The notes below the pieces were generated by a model, which saw only the letters and a list, made by a program, of their open reading frames with translations, made no database searches and was not told where the DNA came from. From NCBI GenBank assembly GCA_903869365.1, contig CAIPYV010000022.1, positions 1 to 64,000 on the forward strand: a stretch of 64,000 nucleotides of DNA, read 5' to 3'. Position numbers and translations under genes: made by a program. Below, one piece after another: positions 55,484 through 64,000 of the stretch. Source of the stretch: an uncultured Chlorobiaceae bacterium (lineage in GTDB: Bacteria; Bacteroidota; Chlorobiia; Chlorobiales; Chlorobiaceae). How positions within the stretch are numbered: the stretch's first letter is position 1; the number at the start of each line of letters is the position of its first letter.

Positions 55484-55958
55484 TCAGATTACCCTTCGGG
55501 TCAATGACTTGGGTCTGGCTGAAGAATTTTACGGTGGTATTCTTGGCCTAACGCTTGATCACAGAGTTGGTGCAAATATTTCCTATCTGCGTCTTAACTC
55601 GGATCTGCTTGTGCTTGTGAAGGCGGAAACCCCGGGTTCTCTCCAGGCAAGGGATATCAGAGTCGATCATTTCGGCTTCAGACTTTCTTCAGATGCAGAA
55701 GTGGATGCCGCTGTTCACTATCTGGAAGAAAGCGGGGTCCATATCGTTACCCGACCGGCACATCGTCGGGAAGGAAGAGCGTTTTTTGTGATGGATCCGG
55801 ATGGAAATCTTGTGGAGTTTTATTCCATGCATGATGCCGGCATACAGAGCGACAGCGTGGATATTGATTTTTCTTCGCCGAATACTCATGCTCTGCCAGC
55901 CCGGAAGAAAATGGTGGAAGAGATGGAGTCCAAAAAAACCCGCCGTTCCAGAAAGTAG
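55461..55958 (+). CDS. VOC-superfamily (glyoxalase/dioxygenase-fold) protein
   Basis: About 165 residues. The VOC fold is evident: INQITLRVNDLGLAEEFYGGILGLT in the first beta-alpha-beta unit, then VDHFGFRLSSDAEVDAAVHYL and FFVMDPDGNLVEFYS in the second, with His and Glu metal ligands at usual positions. Such proteins act as glyoxalases, dioxygenases or resistance proteins; the substrate here is not decided. I start at the ATG pair 55461/55464, inside rpoZ, because the earlier start at 55431 adds residues foreign to the fold. The last 40 residues are basic and disordered. Confidence 0.85.
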   Translation: MMKLTGINQITLRVNDLGLAEEFYGGILGLTLDHRVGANISYLRLNSDLLVLVKAETPGSLQARDIRVDHFGFRLSSDAEVDAAVHYLEESGVHIVTRPAHRREGRAFFVMDPDGNLVEFYSMHDAGIQSDSVDIDFSSPNTHALPARKKMVEEMESKKTRRSRK

Positions 55959-56050
55959 CTGTAATACTGTAGCCTTTTCAAGAGCGAAAAAGAGGGCAAT
56001 CCCTATGTTGTAAAGCGAAATTTATCAATTTGAAGTTTTGATGTTATTGT

Positions 56051-56098
56051 TTTACATTTCCTTACTGAGTAGTAAGGAAATGTAAATAAAGTAAGGAA
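56051..56098 (+). promoter_or_regulatory. Palindromic operator of the vapBC-type operon
   Basis: A perfect 16-bp inverted repeat (TTTACATTTCCTTACT at 56051-56066 with 56071-56086, four-base spacer), plus a third half-site AGTAAGGAA at 56090-56098 just before the ATG. A TTGAAG/TACATT promoter (56030-56058) overlaps it. This is the expected site of autoregulation by the antitoxin-toxin complex. Confidence 0.8.
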
Positions 56099-56105
56099 TG
56101 CGCTG

Positions 56106-56354
56106 ATGCCTATTGCAACGATAACAAATAAAGGTCAGATAACCATTCCCAAAGAGGTTCGGGATGTAATGGGGCTTCATTCCGGTGATAAGCTTGATTT
56201 TTTCTGCGAAAATGGGGGGAGGCTGATTGTCAGGCCTCTCAAAAAAAATGTTGATGATCTCTACGGTAAACTTTTTAAGCCGGAAAGAGAACCGCTATCA
56301 ACAGAAGCCATCAACGATGCCATTCGCTGGAAATTTAAACAACAACGGCAGTGA
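56106..56354 (+). CDS. vapB: AbrB/MazE-type antitoxin (VapB)
   Basis: An 82-residue protein with the swapped-hairpin AbrB domain in residues 1-48: ATITNKGQITIPKEVRDVMGLHSGDKLDFF. The C-terminal tail is charged and would wrap the toxin. As dimers such antitoxins bind the palindrome in front of their gene; a perfect one is present. The stop TGA lies directly against the ATG of the PIN toxin gene. Confidence 0.9.
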   Translation: MPIATITNKGQITIPKEVRDVMGLHSGDKLDFFCENGGRLIVRPLKKNVDDLYGKLFKPEREPLSTEAINDAIRWKFKQQRQ

Positions 56355-56765
56355 ATGAACGCCCTTGATACCAATATTATAGTCCGTTTTCTGGTACGTG
56401 ATGACCAGAGTCAGGCTGAGTCAGTCTATCGTTTGTTTAAAAAAGCTGAGAATGAAAAAAAGGTCTTTTTTGTCTCAAGCCTGGTTCTTCTTGAACTGCT
56501 CTGGGTTCTTGAGTCTGTTTATGAAATCTCGCGACATGAAATCCTTGATGCACTTGAAGAACTCTTGCTGCTTCCTATTCTGGTTTTTGACGACCAGCCC
56601 GCAGTAAGGTCTTTTCTTTCTATAGCGCGCAAAAATAATATTGATCTTTCAGATTTGTTAATATCTCTTGATACTCTCTCATCCGGTTGTGACAGTGTGT
56701 TAACTTTCGATAAAAAAGCGGCTAAATCCGATTTTTTCACTCTCCTTGAGAAACAGGATTTGTAA
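56355..56765 (+). CDS. vapC: PIN-domain toxin (VapC-type ribonuclease)
   Basis: A 136-residue PIN-domain protein. The acidic metal-binding residues are in place: D5 in ALDTNIIVRFLV, E47 in VLLELLW, D100 (or D97) in NNIDLSDLLIS, D119 in VLTFDKKAAK. VapC toxins cut tRNA or rRNA with magnesium. It begins directly after the AbrB-type antitoxin stop and converges with the GlmU-like gene nine bases downstream. Intact motifs suggest a working toxin. Confidence 0.9.
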   Translation: MNALDTNIIVRFLVRDDQSQAESVYRLFKKAENEKKVFFVSSLVLLELLWVLESVYEISRHEILDALEELLLLPILVFDDQPAVRSFLSIARKNNIDLSDLLISLDTLSSGCDSVLTFDKKAAKSDFFTLLEKQDL

Positions 56766-56774
56766 TAATTTTTG

Positions 56775-57512
56775 CTACACCTGCTTCAGCAATAGACGTT
56801 CTGCTTCTTTAAGCTGTTCGGGGGTGTTGATGCCGATTATTTCGTCGGGATTGTCTGTTTTAAAAGCGCATACCCGCTTGCCGCTCTGGAAGCAGATACT
56901 GAACACATCGGTCAAATAGTATTCGTTCTGGGCGTTGTCTGTTGTGATTTCTGCCAGAGCCTCGAAAAGGACAGGTGCATTGAACACATAAATACCGGAA
57001 TTTATTTCACGGACGACAAGTTCTTCTGCGGATGCATCCTTTTGTTCAACAATTTTAAGGACGATGTCACTCTCATTCTGCCGAATAACTCTTCCATATC
57101 CTGTTGGATCAACCATATCAGCGGTCAGGACGGTTGCTACGGCATTTCTTGCATGGTGAAATGCAATGAGGTTCTGCAGAGTCAGGGCATTGACCAATGG
57201 GGCATCTCCGGAGAGGATGAGGACCTCTCCCTGAAAGTTGCCGAGCTGATTTTCTGCCTGCATGACAGCATGGCCGGTTCCAAGCTGCGGTTCCTGAAGT
57301 GCTGTGCACACCCGGTATCCGGTTGTCGCGGCTTTTACCAGTTCTGACTGGTGTCCGATAATAAGGATTACTTTTTCTGGTTCGAGAGCGAATGATGTAT
57401 CCAGAACATAGTCGATGAGCGGACGCTGGTTTGCCCGGTGCAGCACCTTGGGGAGGTCTGAATGCATTCGAGTGCCTTTTCCGGCAGCCATGACGATTAC
57501 TGCAAGTGCCAT
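56775..57512 (-). CDS. GlmU-like uridylyltransferase without acetyltransferase domain
   Basis: A 245-residue nucleotidyltransferase matching only the N-terminal half of GlmU: IVMAAGKGTRMHSDLPKVLH (the UTP site), QLGTGHAVMQA, LSGDAPLV (the metal site) and REINSGIYVF. The C-terminal left-handed beta-helix acetyltransferase is absent, not merely truncated here, since a natural stop follows. It would make UDP-GlcNAc, so an acetyltransferase must exist elsewhere or the acetyl is added at another step. It converges with vapC and precedes panD on the opposite end by 32 bases. Confidence 0.88.
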   Translation of the reverse strand: MALAVIVMAAGKGTRMHSDLPKVLHRANQRPLIDYVLDTSFALEPEKVILIIGHQSELVKAATTGYRVCTALQEPQLGTGHAVMQAENQLGNFQGEVLILSGDAPLVNALTLQNLIAFHHARNAVATVLTADMVDPTGYGRVIRQNESDIVLKIVEQKDASAEELVVREINSGIYVFNAPVLFEALAEITTDNAQNEYYLTDVFSICFQSGKRVCAFKTDNPDEIIGINTPEQLKEAERLLLKQV

Positions 57513-57544
57513 GTGTTGTTTATCAGTGGGTGGGGTTCAGGGAA

Positions 57545-57931
57545 TTAGGATAACGGCTCGTCTTGCTCACCTACATGGTGTCGACTCTTCGGGTTGTTCT
57601 CTCTGTCGACAATAAGCACCATCGGTTTATGGATGCGTGCTTCTGCAGGTTCCATGGTGGCAAAAGTCATGATAATGATCTCATCGCCAACAAGGGCACA
57701 ACGGGCGGCTGCTCCATTGAGCTGAATTTCCCTTGATCCATGCGCTCCTTTGATAATGTAGGTTTCAAAGCGTTCGCCATTATTGTTGTTGACAACAAGT
57801 ACTTTTTCGTTGGGAATCATATCGACCATTTCAAGAAGCTCATTGTCAATGGTGATGCTTCCTTCATATTCGAGGTCGCCGCTGGTTACTATAGCGTTGT
57901 GAATTTTAGATTTTAACACATGTAATTTCAT
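57545..57931 (-). CDS. panD: Aspartate 1-decarboxylase
   Basis: A 128-residue PanD proenzyme. The self-cleavage site Gly24-Ser25 lies in YEGSITID, yielding the pyruvoyl group; the rest follows the double-psi barrel pattern ([29 protein letters not shown]). It makes beta-alanine for pantothenate. It lies 19 bases after the LptC-like gene. Confidence 0.96.
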   Translation of the reverse strand: MKLHVLKSKIHNAIVTSGDLEYEGSITIDNELLEMVDMIPNEKVLVVNNNNGERFETYIIKGAHGSREIQLNGAAARCALVGDEIIIMTFATMEPAEARIHKPMVLIVDRENNPKSRHHVGEQDEPLS

Positions 57932-57950
57932 GAACAGACAACCTTCAATA

Positions 57951-58496
57951 TTATTTTATAAATGCGTTTCCGCTTCCCCGGAAAATCCGGTATTTTTTTA
58001 AGGATTGATCACTCTCAAAACCCTGCCCGGTGATGGTTTCATCCGGTTTGATAATGGTAACAAACTTATCTGAACGAATCATTTTATCATTGCTTGTCCG
58101 TTTGACATACTCTGTTTTAATGACCGTCGTGCTTCCGGAAGTAATAACAACATGGCCTTGAGCCTCAATATCCTGATTATCGTGCATAACTGCCTTTTCG
58201 GCAGTTATGGTTGTCGATGGATTGCCTGTGATGTCAAAGAGAGTAATGGTGATTCCTTGATCAAGATGATGCTCATTACCGGAGTTTATTTTGTATTCTG
58301 CTCCGTGTCCAGCTTCTATGATCCCGCGTTTTACACCGGATTCCGTAAGGGTAAGGCGGACAGTCCAGCTTTCCTGTACGGGATGGCTGATACCTATAAA
58401 GCCCGTTTCGGGAGAGCGGCGCCCCTTATCAGGATCGCCGCACCCAGATGTCATGATAACAAGAACATGAAGAAAAAGAACAGTAACTCTTTTCAA
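57951..58496 (-). CDS. LptC-like lipopolysaccharide export protein
   Basis: A 181-residue protein with an N-terminal hydrophobic helix ending near MTSGC (a weak lipobox), then one beta-jellyroll of the LptC/OstA type: [26 protein letters not shown] and [16 protein letters not shown], the standard repeated strands. LptC sits in the periplasm and hands LPS from the LptBFG exporter to LptA. It lies 12 bases after the OmpH gene. Length matches LptC. Confidence 0.85.
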   Translation of the reverse strand: MKRVTVLFLHVLVIMTSGCGDPDKGRRSPETGFIGISHPVQESWTVRLTLTESGVKRGIIEAGHGAEYKINSGNEHHLDQGITITLFDITGNPSTTITAEKAVMHDNQDIEAQGHVVITSGSTTVIKTEYVKRTSNDKMIRSDKFVTIIKPDETITGQGFESDQSLKKYRIFRGSGNAFIK

Positions 58497-58508
58497 CTCA
58501 GGAGATAA

Positions 58509-59060
58509 TTACTTGATATTCAAATGGTTCATTACCTTGAAGGTGAGATCGTGTTCAGGTGTTACATAGACTGCAGCACTTTTCTCAATAACAAGGGTGA
58601 TTCCTTCATTTTTTGCAATTGATTCAATAGCAGAGAGTACTTTCTGGCGAATCGGTATTAAAAGCTCCTGCTGTTTCTTTTCCATAATACTTCCACGTCC
58701 GAACTTTTCCTGCTGGTATTTTTCGAGTGACTGTCCCTTCAGGTTCAGCTCCTTTTCTTTCTGGTCTCTTGCTGTTTTTGACAAGGAAGCTGCTTGCTGA
58801 CGGTATGCTGCAACTGATTTCTGATAGTCCTGGGTCAAGCGGTCAAGCTCTTTCTGGAGAGGTGCAGCGGTTGATTGTAACGTGGTTTCTGCTTGTTTTG
58901 TTTCAGGGAGCTGCTGCAGAATTTTGCCGGAATCTACAACACCGACTTTTCCACTTTCCTGTGCAGCAAATGAACGGGGAGAAACCAGCACAAGGCTCAG
59001 GGCAACCGCCATAATGATACGGCGAGACATTGTCATAAATCGTTTTGAATGCTTCATCAA
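58509..59060 (-). CDS. OmpH/Skp-family periplasmic chaperone
   Basis: A 183-residue Skp-like protein. A signal peptide (several Met choices; cut after SFA) is followed by VGVVDSGKILQQLPE, a long coiled coil (residues 50-130, rich in Gln, Lys, Glu and Leu), and the C-terminal strand KNEGITLVIEKSAAVYV. As trimers such proteins shield unfolded outer-membrane proteins. The gene leads ompH-lptC-panD on the minus strand. Confidence 0.92.
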   Translation of the reverse strand: MMKHSKRFMTMSRRIIMAVALSLVLVSPRSFAAQESGKVGVVDSGKILQQLPETKQAETTLQSTAAPLQKELDRLTQDYQKSVAAYRQQAASLSKTARDQKEKELNLKGQSLEKYQQEKFGRGSIMEKKQQELLIPIRQKVLSAIESIAKNEGITLVIEKSAAVYVTPEHDLTFKVMNHLNIK

Positions 59061-59231
59061 TATTTCATGGTTAAGGTTATCATTTTACTATCTCGATACC
59101 GTATAATGCTGAAGTGGTCACAATTATACAATCAAAGGTAAGAATTCCCTGTTAAAAAACTATAAAAAGCTGAAACGCCTTCATTTATAAAGGCTATGAG
59201 TGGTTAACCTGTTGTTAATGTTGAGGATAAG
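59061..59231. other. Short intergenic region between dprA and ompH
   Basis: 171 bases with no gene. An A-rich promoter-like stretch faces ompH. A weak GCCTT/AAGGC hairpin near 59178-59196 downstream of dprA is a poor terminator candidate. Confidence 0.4.
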
Positions 59232-60368
59232 TTAAAAAGTTTTTTTTTGGAACAATTGTCCGGGTTGCTGGATGATGGCAGTTTTCTGTTCCAGTTCAAA
59301 AAGGTGTACCAGAAGGGAGGATATATCAATGGACGTCACGAATGCAAGTGTGTCGATATGCATGGGTTCGGTGCCCATACTCTGCAGGATGGTCTGTTCC
59401 TCAGGGGTAAGATGGGTGAGAGGCATGTGTTCCTTCTGATCTTGTTTCGGGGAATGACTTTTGATGAATCGCGTGCCGAGTTCGGTTATGATATCCTCCC
59501 CATTCATGACTGCTTTTGCCAGCCCTTGCTGTATAAGCCTGTTGGTTCCCCTTGATGATGCTGAAAAAATGCTTCCGGGTACGGCAAAAACTTCCCGATT
59601 CTGCTCAAGGGCCGCGGCGGCAGTGATCAGCGATCCACCTTTCAGGTCGGATTCTATGACGATGGTTCCGGCAGATATTCCGGATATAATGCGATTCCGT
59701 TTAGGGAATTTTCCTGGAGAGAGTTCTGAACCAAGCCACTCTTCTGAAATAAGTGCTCCATGTTCAATGATTTTCGGCCATAATTTTCCTTTTGGATCGG
59801 TATAGATGGTATCAACACCGCTGGCAAGAACGGCGATGGTGAGCCCCCCGTACTCCAGAGCTGCGGCATGTGCTGCCATATCGATACCATAGGCCATTCC
59901 GCTGTTGATGCTTATTCCTTTGCTGACCAGCTCACGGCAGAGCAATGCCGCACTTTGCCGACCGTAGAGCGATGCATGTCTGGTACCGACAACGGCAAGA
60001 CCTGGAGAGTCTGCGGGTGGAAGTGTTCCTCGCACAAAGAGGCAGGGAGGTGGATCATATATTTCCCTTAAGAGTACAGGGTAATCCGGGTCCAGAATTG
60101 TTACGGCTGTTGCATTCAGGCGGTGAAGTCGGGTAAATTGCTCTTCCACGGCTTTCTCTGCTGTCTGAAGGGTTGCTGTATGGTGAAGAAAATTATAAAT
60201 CTGCCGTGCAAGAGGTTCTCCGATTCCTTGTACTTGCATAAGGTCTGCAACATCGGTTGACAAAACATCTGTCAACCGATGTTGCAGATGCTCTGTAATT
60301 GCTTTGATTCTTGCAGGTCCGATACCGGGGATAAGAGTCAGGACAAGAAGCAGCGTGTTGTTTTCCAT
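59232..60368 (-). CDS. dprA: DNA processing protein DprA
   Basis: A 378-residue DprA. An N-terminal helix-hairpin-helix (LIPGIGPARIKAI) precedes the Rossmann core with AVVGTRHASLYGRQ, SGMAYGIDMAAH, TIVIESDLKGGSLITA and EVFAVPGS. A C-terminal winged-helix-like part covers the last 60 residues. DprA loads RecA onto incoming single-stranded DNA in natural transformation. It is 32 bases after the polyprenyl synthase gene. Confidence 0.95.
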   Translation of the reverse strand: MENNTLLLVLTLIPGIGPARIKAITEHLQHRLTDVLSTDVADLMQVQGIGEPLARQIYNFLHHTATLQTAEKAVEEQFTRLHRLNATAVTILDPDYPVLLREIYDPPPCLFVRGTLPPADSPGLAVVGTRHASLYGRQSAALLCRELVSKGISINSGMAYGIDMAAHAAALEYGGLTIAVLASGVDTIYTDPKGKLWPKIIEHGALISEEWLGSELSPGKFPKRNRIISGISAGTIVIESDLKGGSLITAAAALEQNREVFAVPGSIFSASSRGTNRLIQQGLAKAVMNGEDIITELGTRFIKSHSPKQDQKEHMPLTHLTPEEQTILQSMGTEPMHIDTLAFVTSIDISSLLVHLFELEQKTAIIQQPGQLFQKKTF

Positions 60369-60400
60369 GTAACCTTGTGGTTGAGAGAAGGTATGGATGG

Positions 60401-61414
60401 TTAAAAGTCTCTTTTCATGAGAATGTTGGCAAACCCTTTCAGGTACTCTCTTCCTTCAGCATGAGGGAGGTTATCAATTGCCGACAGTGCTTCTTCGGTA
60501 TCACTGTTGATCAAGGCAGCAGTTTCTTCAAGGATTCCGTAGCGTTCATAGACTGTTTTGACCTCTGAAACCTTGTCGGCACTGATGCCCTTATTGATGA
60601 TGACGGAGTGCAGAAGATCATGGTCAGCGCCAGTTGTCAGTTCGAGAGATCGGAGGAGAAGGTAGGTCTTTTTACCGTTAATGATGTCGCCTCCAGCCAT
60701 TTTGCCCGATTTTCCGTTTACAGCCATGATGTCGAGATAATCATCCTGTATCTGGAATGCCCTTCCGATTTTTTCGCCGAACATTACAAGATTCTGAAGT
60801 TGTTCATCCGTTGCATTACCGGCAACGCCTCCGGCTTCAAGTGAGGCTGAAATAAGGCGACCGGTTTTTTTGGAAATCATGTCGAGATAGTCAGCAATAG
60901 TGGCATCTTGCTTCTCCTCAAGTTCCATATCGAGCGCCTGCCCTTCACAAATGGTTATATTGGCGTGATTAAGAATATGAATCAGTTCTGCATGCCTCGT
61001 TGTACTGGCTTTCAAGGCGAGTTCATAAGCGTATGCAATCATCATATCTCCAGTCAGAATGGCGGAATTGATGTTCCATTGTTTATGAACGGTAGGTCTG
61101 TTGTGGCGGAGTTCTGCCTGGTCCATGATATCGTCATGTATCAGGGTGAAGTTATGGAGAATTTCAACGGCAAGCGCAACATTGAGAGCAGTTTCTGAAA
61201 AACCGCTAACAGCTTCTGAGGCAAGAAGGGTCAGAAATGGACGGATTCTTTTGCCATTTCCTTCAAGAATATACCGGGCTGGCGCGTAAAGGGTTTCAGG
61301 AAGCTCCTTTTCGAAACAAGCTTTGAGAGCATTGTTAATTCTCGAATGGTAGAGATGGTACTTTTTTTCTACAAGCTCCTGTGTTATTGGCATATTCATG
61401 ATGAAATTGGTCAT
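60401..61414 (-). CDS. Polyprenyl (farnesyl/geranylgeranyl) diphosphate synthase
   Basis: A 337-residue all-helical prenyltransferase with both aspartate motifs: [19 protein letters not shown] and [22 protein letters not shown]. It condenses isopentenyl diphosphate with an allylic diphosphate; the product is likely the C20 unit for chlorophyll tails and carotenoids. Start 61414 overlaps the fni stop by four bases (ATGA), so both are made together. Product length cannot be fixed from sequence. Confidence 0.93.
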   Translation of the reverse strand: MTNFIMNMPITQELVEKKYHLYHSRINNALKACFEKELPETLYAPARYILEGNGKRIRPFLTLLASEAVSGFSETALNVALAVEILHNFTLIHDDIMDQAELRHNRPTVHKQWNINSAILTGDMMIAYAYELALKASTTRHAELIHILNHANITICEGQALDMELEEKQDATIADYLDMISKKTGRLISASLEAGGVAGNATDEQLQNLVMFGEKIGRAFQIQDDYLDIMAVNGKSGKMAGGDIINGKKTYLLLRSLELTTGADHDLLHSVIINKGISADKVSEVKTVYERYGILEETAALINSDTEEALSAIDNLPHAEGREYLKGFANILMKRDF

Positions 61415-62484
61415 TGTTTAAGGATAAGGCTTTTTTGGCGAAGCTCCATTATGCTGGCGGAACCGGTAAGGAACATGACAGCCCTGAGGTCGTTCAGCCA
61501 TGTTTCTATAGTGGCTTCAAGAGCTTCCTGATGAAGTGCTTTGAGGATACCGTTGGCGGAAGCGGCAAGATGTGCTCCAAGCGCTAAGGACTTGGCGATA
61601 TCAGTGCCGCTCTGGATTCCTCCTGAGGCAATGATTTCAATGGTGCTGAATTCCGGATGCTCCTTTTTGAGTGTGCTGATATCAAGGAGGCATTGAGCAG
61701 TAGGAATTCCCCAGTTCAGCAGTTCTTCGAGAGCAGAGATGCTGAAACGGGTATCGTGCCCGAACTGTCTGGTATAGCGGATTTCTTCAACTTTCTGCCA
61801 ACTGGTTCCTCCAGCGCCGGCGACGTCAATAACTTTTACACCAGCTTCAATGAGCCGGGTTGCAGAAGATGCCGAGATACCGCATCCGACCTCTTTGACC
61901 ATAACTGGTACCGGAATTTTAGCGGTAATGATGGAAAGCTGTTGAAGAAAATCTTTGAAATCAGTATTTCCTTCGGGTTGAAAGAGTTCCTGAGCGGCAT
62001 TCAGGTGAACGATCAGTCCATCGGCTTCCAGAAGTTCGAGCATGATGTTGATTTCTGTATCAGTCAGGCCTTTTGCGATTTCCGGTGCTCCAATGTTGGC
62101 AAAAATCTGAACAGAAGGGGCGTACTTTCTCACAATAGCAAAACTGTCGCGGTAAGCACTGTTTTCAAGTGCCTGCCGCATGCTGCCGACACCAAGCGGA
62201 ATCCTGAAATGTTCAGCGGCTTCTGCAAGGCGCTGGTTTACGGTTGCCGCTTCGCTGTATCCTCCAGTCATGGAAGATATCATCAATGGTGCACCGATTT
62301 TTTTGCCCAGAAAAGTTGTTGAAAGGTCAATGTCGGAGAAACAAATTTCAGGGAGAGCATTATGCTCAAATTCGAACCGTTCCAAACCTGTGGTTTTGCG
62401 GTTAAAGGCAATGTCGCCATGCAGGCATATCTCTACGTGGCTGTGCTTGCGTTCCACTATTGTCTTACTTGTTCTGTCGTTCAT
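61411..62484 (-). CDS. fni: Type II isopentenyl-diphosphate delta-isomerase (FMN)
   Basis: About 357 residues, TIM-barrel. N-terminal [14 protein letters not shown], then [12 protein letters not shown] and NIGAPEI, the conserved [35 protein letters not shown], and the phosphate-binding [21 protein letters not shown]. It interconverts IPP and DMAPP with FMN and NADPH. The frame opens earlier (62541), but ATG 62484 has AGGGG before it and fits the family N-terminus. Confidence 0.95.
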   Translation of the reverse strand: MNDRTSKTIVERKHSHVEICLHGDIAFNRKTTGLERFEFEHNALPEICFSDIDLSTTFLGKKIGAPLMISSMTGGYSEAATVNQRLAEAAEHFRIPLGVGSMRQALENSAYRDSFAIVRKYAPSVQIFANIGAPEIAKGLTDTEINIMLELLEADGLIVHLNAAQELFQPEGNTDFKDFLQQLSIITAKIPVPVMVKEVGCGISASSATRLIEAGVKVIDVAGAGGTSWQKVEEIRYTRQFGHDTRFSISALEELLNWGIPTAQCLLDISTLKKEHPEFSTIEIIASGGIQSGTDIAKSLALGAHLAASANGILKALHQEALEATIETWLNDLRAVMFLTGSASIMELRQKSLILKQ

Positions 62485-62772
62485 GCCGCCCCTGATAGGT
62501 ATTTTGTCAAGATGTCTTGATACTTGATGCAAAAAATTCAACTTAACAAAAATATTCCATATTCATGAGCATACAATAACAGAAGAGGCAGTGCCGTCTC
62601 TTTCGCGCTATTTCGAAAGAACCAGCAGTGCTTGTTATCAGGAGTCAGCGGGTTTTTGCTTTGCTGTTTTGATGCTTAAGAAGAAATCAGGCTTGAGCGC
62701 GTAAAATACCGATGTAAAAAAGCGTAGGTTGTATTATTTTAAAAGCGGAAAGGAAACAGGGATGGAGATTTG

Positions 62773-63069
62773 ATGGAGAGGATATTTGCAAAAAGTACAT
62801 TGAGAATATATTGGGAAACACATCCCGATGTAGAACAATATTTGAAAACATGGTATGATACAGCGATGAATTTATTCTGGAAATCGCCGAATGATGTCAA
62901 GCAGACGTATGCTCATGCAAGTATTTTAAAGGATAATAGGATTGTTTTTAATATCAAAGGTAACTCATATAGGTTGGTCGCTAAATTTAATTTTGAGAAA
63001 CAATGGATTTTTATTCGATTTATTGGTACTCATCAAGAATATGATAAGATTGATGCCAATATAATTTAA
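62773..63069 (+). CDS. higB: HigB-type mRNA interferase toxin
   Basis: A 98-residue protein of the HigB_toxin family: RIFAKSTLRIYWETHPDVEQ, IVFNIKGNSYRLVAKFNF and FIGTHQEYDKID are diagnostic. Such toxins cut mRNA on the ribosome. ATG 62773 has GGAG before it; the frame also allows a TTG one codon earlier. The antitoxin gene follows by 12 bases, the toxin-first order typical of higBA. Confidence 0.92.
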   Translation: MERIFAKSTLRIYWETHPDVEQYLKTWYDTAMNLFWKSPNDVKQTYAHASILKDNRIVFNIKGNSYRLVAKFNFEKQWIFIRFIGTHQEYDKIDANII

Positions 63070-63081
63070 CTACCATAACCT

Positions 63082-63450
63082 ATGAATATTGAACCGATAA
63101 AAACAGATAATGATTACCTGATGGCATTAAAAAGATTGGAGGTTATTTTTGATGCGCTTGTTGGGACGGAAGAGAGTGATGAGGCAGATATACTTGGCTT
63201 GATGATTGACGATTATGAGAAAAAACATTATCCTGTAGAGACTCCTGATCCGATTGAGGCCATAAAAATTCGAATGGAAGAAATGCAATTGACACAGATT
63301 GATCTTGTTGATGCATTCGGTGGGAAACATAAGGTTTCTGAAGTACTTAACCGCAAGCGAAAGTTGACAGTGGAGATGATCAGAAAATTGACCCCAAAAT
63401 TAAATCTTTCAGCTGATTTATTAATTCATGATTATCAATTGATGAGATAA
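63082..63450 (+). CDS. higA: HigA-type antitoxin with helix-turn-helix
   Basis: A 122-residue protein. The N-terminal half (IKTDNDYLMALKRLEVIFDA) contacts the toxin; the C-terminal half is a Cro/C1-type helix-turn-helix (MQLTQIDLVDAFGGKHKVSEVLNRKRKLTVEMIRKL). It neutralises HigB and represses the operon. It ends eight bases before the next gene. Confidence 0.92.
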   Translation: MNIEPIKTDNDYLMALKRLEVIFDALVGTEESDEADILGLMIDDYEKKHYPVETPDPIEAIKIRMEEMQLTQIDLVDAFGGKHKVSEVLNRKRKLTVEMIRKLTPKLNLSADLLIHDYQLMR

Positions 63451-63458
63451 GGATCTTC

Positions 63459-64000
63459 ATGCTGAAAACATTGTTTGCTATAGCTGTGCGTCATCTGCTT
63501 GGACGTCGGCGTCAGACCTTGACTACTATTTTTGGTGTTGCCATCAGTACTATGGTGCTGATTACCACCAACTCCCTTACCAGGGGACTGCTCGATTCCT
63601 TTATTGAAACTATTGTCAATGTAGCCCCGCATATAACAGTCAAGGGGGAAAAAATGCGTCCAATGCCGGTTAACCTTATAGATGGCCAGAGTATATCCGA
63701 GGTGGCATTTGTTGATAATAATATTCATAAGCAGGAGCAGGAAGAGGTACGGAATTATCGTCAGATTCTCAGCGTTTTCAGTTTGCCTCAGTATAAAAAA
63801 CAGGTACTTGCCTCTTCACCCTATGTTGAGTCAAAAGTTATGGCTGTAAAAGGAAGCCGCAATCAGCCTCTTCTTCTTAAAGGCGTTCTTATTGACAGGG
63901 AAGATGCGATCAGTGGAATCCGGAAAAAACTGCTCGTTGGGGATATTGCCATGTTTGAAAAAACGACCAATGCACTTCTTGTGGGACGTACTGTGGCGAG
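63459..64000 (+). CDS. ABC transporter permease of the FtsX/MacB/LolC type, partial
   Basis: An open frame from ATG 63459 (AAGGA before it) runs off the window edge after 180 codons. It starts with a basic, then hydrophobic segment (LFAIAVRHLLGRRRQTLTTIFGVAISTMVLITTNSLTRG), the first helix of FtsX-like permeases, followed by a periplasmic domain with VAPHITVKG and YVESKVMAVKG typical of LolC/E and MacB N-terminal periplasmic cores. It is eight bases after higA but is not related to it. The substrate is unknown; lipoprotein release or efflux are both possible. Confidence 0.85.
   Translation, partial: MLKTLFAIAVRHLLGRRRQTLTTIFGVAISTMVLITTNSLTRGLLDSFIETIVNVAPHITVKGEKMRPMPVNLIDGQSISEVAFVDNNIHKQEQEEVRNYRQILSVFSLPQYKKQVLASSPYVESKVMAVKGSRNQPLLLKGVLIDREDAISGIRKKLLVGDIAMFEKTTNALLVGRTVA

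Noticed and set aside
62585-62625. Hairpins near 62585-62625 as terminators
   Set aside because: Short stems with no T run, and they lie in a divergent promoter region between fni and higB.

Overview
The window reads as a chromosomal segment of a green sulfur bacterium (Chlorobiaceae; Chlorobium or Pelodictyon-like). This rests on the combination of a type II (FMN) isopentenyl-diphosphate isomerase overlapping a polyprenyl synthase gene, a Chlorobi/Bacteroidetes-style short omega subunit after gmk, a stand-alone GlmU-like uridylyltransferase, Gram-negative envelope genes (Pal, Skp/OmpH, an LptC-like protein, an MsbA-like exporter), and a rimP-nusA-infB-rbfA-truB-ribF-rpsO core. The genus is an inference from protein character; no 16S gene is present.

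Layout. 0.1-7.7 kb (minus strand): a glycan module with an SMR/ArnE-like small membrane protein, a polyprenyl-phosphate GT2, a giant 1756-residue protein carrying three GT4 domains and one GT2 domain, and a methyltransferase. 8-21 kb (plus strand): a secretion island with a 1244-residue DUF4214/RTX-like surface protein, a strong terminator, a GT4, a J-domain-like protein, an unknown protein, a DUF6447-type small protein, two different PrtD-type ABC exporters, a HlyD-type adaptor and a TolC-type channel. 21-24 kb: two GT2 enzymes, the first notably AT-rich. 24-25.4 kb: a HepT-MntA toxin-antitoxin pair with textbook motifs, then a dead Phd/YoeB-like pair. 25.6-30.4 kb: Pal and five exported proteins of mostly unknown function, including a nine-repeat Sel1 protein and two low-complexity secreted proteins. 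30.9-41.8 kb (minus strand): a glycan cluster with three AT-rich unclassified glycosyltransferase-like genes, gmd and fcl for GDP-L-fucose, a GT10 fucosyltransferase, a GINT1/GH43-like beta-propeller, an MsbA-like ABC exporter, a GT9 and a GT4. 41.9-55.5 kb (plus strand): housekeeping (CPBP protease, cdsA, EIIA-Ntr, hisS, a thioredoxin-fold protein, rimP-nusA-infB-rbfA-truB-ribF, rpsO, yicC, gmk, rpoZ), then a VOC protein to 56.0 kb. 56.1-56.8 kb: a VapBC-type pair behind a perfect palindromic operator. 56.8-62.5 kb (minus strand): a GlmU-like enzyme, panD, lptC-like, ompH, dprA, polyprenyl synthase, fni. 62.8-63.5 kb: HigBA, then the start of a FtsX/MacB-type permease that runs off the edge.

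How it fits together. The two glycan clusters flank a complete type I secretion system and its likely substrate, so the simplest reading is an island that builds and exports a decorated cell surface: adhesin or S-layer-like protein plus fucose-containing glycan. That the glycosyltransferases modify the secreted protein is inference. A short GAGTGCTGA-type repeat recurs at four places, and in three of them its TGC-TGA supplies the last Cys codon and stop codon of an unrelated gene. Three intact toxin-antitoxin pairs and one decayed pair sit between the blocks, as expected for a gene-acquiring part of the chromosome.
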